Origin: Paenibacillus hemerocallicola
Lineage (GTDB): Bacteria; Bacillota; Bacilli; Paenibacillales; NBRC-103111
Assembly (NCBI RefSeq): GCF_006265175.1
Contig: NZ_VDCQ01000001.1
Span: 245,383 to 309,382 of the forward strand
DNA: 64,000 nt
Direction: 5' to 3'
The notes beneath the pieces were generated by a model that was given only the letters and a program-made list of their open reading frames with translations, did no database searches and was not told the origin of the DNA. How positions within the stretch are numbered: position 1 is the first letter of the stretch; each line of letters starts with the position of its first letter. Below are positions 60,826 through 64,000 of this stretch, piece by piece. A program made the translations under genes and the position numbers.

Positions 60826-61196
60826 GAAAAGCAGTACGTACAAGCGAAGCCTCCGCGGGAGACGGACCTTATTCGCAAGCGATCGTGTCCGGCGGTTTCG
60901 TATTCGTTTCGGGCCAAGGACCGCTGGATTTGGAAGGACGAGTCGTCGGCGATACGATCGAGGAGCAGACCGCGCTTACGCTATCGAATATCGAACGGAT
61001 TTTGCAGGCGGCGGGCTGCTCGATGGATGACGTAGTCAAGGTTAATGTCATACTGGCGGATATATCCGAATTTTCGAGGTTCAACGCCGTTTACCGGACC
61101 TATTTTCAAGAACCGATGCCGGCGCGTACTTGCTTCGAGGGCGGGTTGGACCAGATTAGAGTGGAAATCGACGTTATCGCGAAGTCGCGCGACTGA
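60822..61196 (+). CDS. RidA family enamine/imine deaminase
   Basis: A 124-residue RidA/YjgF protein: TSEASAGDGPYSQAIVSGGFVFVSGQGPLD start, ERILQAAGCSMDDVVKVNVIL, and PMPARTCFEGGLDQIRVEIDVIA with the conserved Arg and Glu of the active cleft. It hydrolyses reactive enamine or imine intermediates to ketones. It overlaps the M20 gene by ATGA, so is co-translated. Confidence 0.92.
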   Translation: MRKAVRTSEASAGDGPYSQAIVSGGFVFVSGQGPLDLEGRVVGDTIEEQTALTLSNIERILQAAGCSMDDVVKVNVILADISEFSRFNAVYRTYFQEPMPARTCFEGGLDQIRVEIDVIAKSRD

Positions 61197-61209
61197 TCGG
61201 AGGACGAAC

Positions 61210-61962
61210 ATGTTAAGATTTGCCGGAAAAACGGTATTGATCACCGGAGCGGGACGCGGCATCGGCAAAGCGATCGCTTTAAGGTTCGCATCCGAGGGGG
61301 CGGCTCTTGCTCTTGTATCCAATGTGGAGTCGGATTTGCTGGCAACCGCGGAGGAGCTTGCCGCGACCGGAGCTTCCGTGCGCACATTCGTAGTCGACGT
61401 ATCGGATCACAATCAGGTCGAGGCGGCTGTCGGAGCGGCGGTGCGGCATTTCGGCCGTATCGACATTTTGGTCAACAACGCCGGAATCGCATGGGAGGAG
61501 CCGGTTCTCGGGATTACGCCGGATCACTGGAGAAAAATAATCGACGTCAATTTGAACGGCACGTTTTGGGTAGCCCAAGCCGTTGCGAATCGGATGGCGG
61601 AACAGGGCGGAGGCGTTATTGTCAACATGGCGTCTACGAACGGACTGGTCGGGGAAGCGAATTATGCCCACTACAACGCGTCCAAGGGTGGCGTCGTCCT
61701 GCTTACGAAGACGATGGCAATCGAATTGGGAGGCAAGGGAATCAGGGTCAATGCCGTTTGCCCGGGCTATATTCAAACGCCAATGTCCGAAGCGATCGAC
61801 AGTCCCGAGTTTATCGAGCAATACATCCGTGCGAAAATACCGCTCGGCCGGGTAGGCAAACCGGAAGACGTAGCGGGCGTGTTCGCTTTTCTGGCCTCCG
61901 ACGATGCCGCCTTCATTACGGGTGAGACGATAGTCGTCGACGGCGGGCAACTGGCTTTTTGA
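61210..61962 (+). CDS. Short-chain dehydrogenase/reductase (FabG-like)
   Basis: A 250-residue classical SDR: GAGRGIGKAIA (NAD(P) loop), DILVNNAGIAWEE, catalytic Ser in NMASTNG and Tyr-Lys in YAHYNASKGG, and SDDAAFITGETIVVDGG at the end. Expected to oxidise or reduce a sugar hydroxyl or ketone. 13 bp after ridA with CGGAGGA upstream. Confidence 0.92.
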   Translation: MLRFAGKTVLITGAGRGIGKAIALRFASEGAALALVSNVESDLLATAEELAATGASVRTFVVDVSDHNQVEAAVGAAVRHFGRIDILVNNAGIAWEEPVLGITPDHWRKIIDVNLNGTFWVAQAVANRMAEQGGGVIVNMASTNGLVGEANYAHYNASKGGVVLLTKTMAIELGGKGIRVNAVCPGYIQTPMSEAIDSPEFIEQYIRAKIPLGRVGKPEDVAGVFAFLASDDAAFITGETIVVDGGQLAF

Positions 61963-62023
61963 CGGATTTCAAACCTACAACGGGTGCACGAAAGTGCATT
62001 CTCGAGGGAAATGGGGAAATCAA

Positions 62024-63103
62024 ATGGGCAATCCGTGGAAAATGGGCTTGGTCGGTTTGGGAGGCTCCCGCCGATCCGCCGCGTATATGCATCATCCGCG
62101 AATTCGGGTAACGGCCGTATGCGATTCCGATTCGGCATTGCTGGAGAAAGCGGGGAACGAGCTGGGCGTTCCGGAAGCCGGCAGGTTTGAATCGTTCGAA
62201 CAAATGCTGAATGCGGATATCGATATCGTCATGATCGGAACGCCGGTGCCCTTTCATGCCGAACAGACTATCGCCGCGCTGGAAGCGGGGAAGCATGTTC
62301 TGTGCGAAGTGACGGCGGCGTCGACCGTCGAAGATTGCTTCCGCATTATCGAGGCGGTGGAGAGAACCGGCCGGACATATATGATGGCGGAAAATACGGT
62401 CTATTTTCATTATTTTCAGAGCTGGAAGCGTTGGGTGCGGGAAGGGTTGTTCGGTACGATCTTCTACGCGGAAGGCGAATATGTGCATGAAATCCGCAGC
62501 CGGATCATCGATCCGCTGACCGGACAATCGTATTGGAGGGACCGCCGGGCGCCGCTGCATTATTGCTCCCATTCGCTCGGGCCGATATTGGAAATATTGA
62601 ACGATCGTATCGTCAAAGCTACCGGCTCGGGGACGTCGAAGACGATTTTGCCGGCTGGAGGCGTCGGGTCGATCGACATGCAGGTCGCCTTGTTCGAGAC
62701 GGCCGGAGGAGCGACGATTAAGCTGCTTCGCAGCTCGGTCGCTCCAAGGAAACCGGAGATCGGCCATTATGCGTTATACGGCTCCAAGGGACAGCTCGAG
62801 AACGGACGCGTCGGGTATGGCAGCGACGGCTGGATTTATGTGGAGGGACATCCCGAATTCGGAGGAACCGCCCAGCCTCTCCGTTGCGAAACGCGCGACC
62901 CTCTCGCCCCGGAGGAAGCGACGCTAGGCGGTCATGGCACGAGCGAATATTACTTGATTCGCGACTTTATCGATGCGCTGGACAGTGGGGCGCAGCCGCG
63001 AATCGACGTATACCGGGCAATGGAATTTACGCTTCCCGGCTTGATTGCCCAACAGGCTGTGGAGAAAGGGAATGTATGGCTGGACGTTCCGACCGTCCGA
63101 TGA
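62024..63103 (+). CDS. Gfo/Idh/MocA family oxidoreductase
   Basis: A 359-residue sugar oxidoreductase. N-terminal GLVGLGGSRRSAAYM (GxGGxx variant of the dinucleotide loop), IVMIGTPVPFH, HVLCEVTAASTVED (CEV in place of the family EKP, so the active-site Lys is missing), and a C-terminal beta-sheet domain. The changes suggest an unusual substrate or mechanism. Last gene of the cluster; ATG 62024 with GGGG 7 bases before. Confidence 0.82.
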   Translation: MGNPWKMGLVGLGGSRRSAAYMHHPRIRVTAVCDSDSALLEKAGNELGVPEAGRFESFEQMLNADIDIVMIGTPVPFHAEQTIAALEAGKHVLCEVTAASTVEDCFRIIEAVERTGRTYMMAENTVYFHYFQSWKRWVREGLFGTIFYAEGEYVHEIRSRIIDPLTGQSYWRDRRAPLHYCSHSLGPILEILNDRIVKATGSGTSKTILPAGGVGSIDMQVALFETAGGATIKLLRSSVAPRKPEIGHYALYGSKGQLENGRVGYGSDGWIYVEGHPEFGGTAQPLRCETRDPLAPEEATLGGHGTSEYYLIRDFIDALDSGAQPRIDVYRAMEFTLPGLIAQQAVEKGNVWLDVPTVR

Positions 63104-63124
63104 TTCCGCCTCATCCCTATCACG

Positions 63125-63150
63125 GATCCCGATCATTATAGATCGGGATC
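63125..63150. terminator. Inverted repeat after the glycosidase cluster
   Basis: GATCCCGATC (63125-63134) and GATCGGGATC (63141-63150), perfect. The T run is poor, so termination may rely on the second hairpin at 63361. Confidence 0.5.
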
Positions 63151-63360
63151 TTGGCTCGTTGCGAAAGTGATCAAAAGAGGATGCATCGAAGGCGAGGGGG
63201 CGGGGAATGCACGCCACTTCAGTTAAGATCGTGTTTTCTTGATGAAAATTAGCGGTTACAACTCGATTTTAAAGTCAGACGCTTCGCTTTGCGTACATTT
63301 CCCCACCCCCTTTTAGTGGTTGCTATTCTCTTTTTTTAACTTTCTCAACACCCCGGCATC
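63151..63360. other. Intergenic stretch
   Basis: No gene or clear RNA. AT-rich, with G-rich runs near 63190 and C-rich near 63300. Confidence 0.5.
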
Positions 63361-63387
63361 CCGATCCATATAGATCGGATTTTTTTT
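63361..63387 (+). terminator. Rho-independent terminator
   Basis: CCGATC-N6-GATCGG followed by ATTTTTTTT. Its stem resembles that at 63125-63150. Confidence 0.75.
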
Positions 63388-63424
63388 GACGATCCAGAAT
63401 TTTTTGAGTTCGCTAAAGCAGCAA

Positions 63425-63640
63425 AGCTTAAAGGCTTCAAAGTTTAAAGGCTTCAAAGTTTAAAGGCTTCAAAGCTTAAAAGCTTCAAAGTTTAAAGGCT
63501 TCAAGGCTTCAAGGCTTCAAGGCTTCAAGGCTTCAAGGCTTAAAGGCTTAAAGGCTTAAAGGCTTAAAGGCTTAAAGGCTTCAAAGCTTAAAAGCTTCAA
63601 AGCTTCAAAGCTTAAAAGCTTAAAAGCTTAAAAGCTTAAA
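63425..63640. repeat. Tandem array of 27 8-bp units (RGCTTMAA)
   Basis: From 63425 to 63640 the sequence is an unbroken, in-phase run of 27 octamers: ggcttcaa, ggcttaaa, agcttaaa, agcttcaa and agtttaaa. The first part alternates, the middle is uniform ggcttcaa then ggcttaaa, and the end is uniform agcttaaa. Stops occur in the frames, so it is not coding. Confidence 0.95.
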
Positions 63641-63676
63641 AGCGATGCTTCGATAAATCATGCCGCGAAATGGTGA

Positions 63677-63742
63677 ATCAAGGAAAACTACCGCTTAATC
63701 GCGGTCGCTCATCCTTGAAATACGTCGATAGACGTTTTTCTT
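63677..63742 (+). repeat. Dispersed structured repeat, copy C
   Basis: CAAGGA, then ACCGC-TTAATC-GCGGT, then TCCTTG closing the outer stem, then ACGTC-GATA-GACGT followed by TTTTTC. The same element is seen in inverse orientation at 32224-32289, and partly at 40676-40726. Confidence 0.75.
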
Positions 63743-63756
63743 CTACGCCTGTAAAC

Positions 63757-63941
63757 AGATGGAAAACCTACAGTTGTTTTTTTGCAATTCACGCTTTACT
63801 GACGATTACCTGGAAAACATACAGTTAATTCTTCGGTTCTAGTGCGGGTTTCTATCTTGCCAGGAGAATAGCTGTACATTTTCCATCTAAAGCTGTTTTT
63901 CGGACATCCGCTTCAAATATAGCTGGAGATTTTCCAGCTAA
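63757..63941. repeat. Four AGCTGTA-N-ATTTTCCAgct-type repeats, two in each direction
   Basis: Two units read AGATGGAAAACCTACAGTT (63757-63775) and CCTGGAAAACATACAGTTAA (63809-63828); two are inverted, ATAGCTGTACATTTTCCATC (63868-63887) and ATAGCTGGAGATTTTCCAGC (63919-63938). The common core is TGGAAAA-N2-TACAG(C/T)T. No gene present. Confidence 0.7.
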
Positions 63942-64000
63942 TCCTCAAAAGACTTTCATTAGACCCGTCATCATCTAATCCTCAAAAGACTTTCAATAGA
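63938..64000. repeat. Direct repeat with 37-bp period at the window edge
   Basis: CTAATCCTCAAAAGACTTTC followed by A(T/A)TAGA occurs at 63938-63963 and 63975-64000, one mismatch, separated by 11 bp. It may continue beyond the window. Confidence 0.8.

Noticed and set aside
63425..63640. Coding low-complexity protein in the 8-bp array
   Set aside because: The period is not a multiple of three and stops occur in the frames; no start with a ribosome binding site.
63938..64000. Possible start of a CRISPR array (two 26-bp repeats)
   Set aside because: The spacer would be only 11 bp, far below CRISPR spacers, and no cas genes are in the window.

Overview
The window reads as chromosome of an endospore-forming, low-to-mid GC Firmicute of the Paenibacillaceae (Paenibacillus or Cohnella type). 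This rests on a gerP spore-coat permeability cluster with a CwlJ-type cortex hydrolase, an RpoD/SigA-like sigma factor, a Mn-dependent pyrophosphatase, AGGAGG-type ribosome binding sites with frequent GTG and TTG starts, and many short intergenic palindromes. Genus is inferred from protein resemblance, not from a marker gene. There is no rRNA, CRISPR array, intact prophage or intact insertion sequence. The only tRNA is tRNA-Asp.

Layout. 1-7.6 kb: UbiB-like kinase and phasin-like protein, an IS66 relic beside a damaged RCC1-repeat gene, a PilZ protein, HrpB helicase and a papain-like hydrolase. 7.8-16.9 kb: glutamate racemase, an operon of class I aldolase, Gfo/Idh oxidoreductase, PfkB kinase and DeoR regulator, a DinG-like helicase, a HAD hydrolase and a decayed short-chain dehydrogenase. 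17.4-22.3 kb: a GH73-type endolysin, then a Fur-controlled siderophore import operon (two permeases, lipoprotein, esterase, no ATPase). 22.4-32.2 kb: a VOC-GNAT fusion, gluQRS behind tRNA-Asp, a two-component system with an MMPL exporter and CopD-like protein, a CDF transporter and an Fe-alcohol dehydrogenase. 32.4-39.5 kb: NlpC/P60, PAP2, CwlJ, gerPA-E with a separate gerPF-like gene and an Hsp20 protein, then a SigA-like sigma factor lacking region 1.1, and ppaC. 39.6-43.3 kb: an oxidoreductase, an FHA-winged-helix regulator, a MurA paralogue with Asp in place of the catalytic Cys, and a frameshifted VOC gene. 43.4-48.3 kb: palindromes abutting a siderophore-binding-protein fragment, a Fur-boxed lipoprotein paired with an AraC regulator carrying the same ligand-binding domain, an AviRa-like rRNA methyltransferase and Zur. 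48.4-54.5 kb: an orphan protein resembling effectors of extracellular contractile injection systems, then a metal cassette (CadA-type ATPase, CopD, PCYCGC lipoprotein, CopC). 54.5-63.1 kb: YjbR-like and cyclase genes, then an AraC-controlled cluster of GH20-like glycosidase, an unassigned barrel-like protein, M20 hydrolase, RidA, SDR and Gfo/Idh. 63.1-64 kb: non-coding repeats, including 27 copies of an 8-bp unit.

Themes. Metal homeostasis recurs (three Fur boxes, Zur, CadA, CopC/CopD, and a shared motif upstream of the two metal loci). Spore coat and germination genes cluster around 34-37 kb. The most novel candidates are the orphan effector-like protein, the SigA paralogue, the Asp-type MurA, the glycosidase/M20/RidA pathway, and a dispersed repeat that folds as stem-loops plus an intrinsic terminator.
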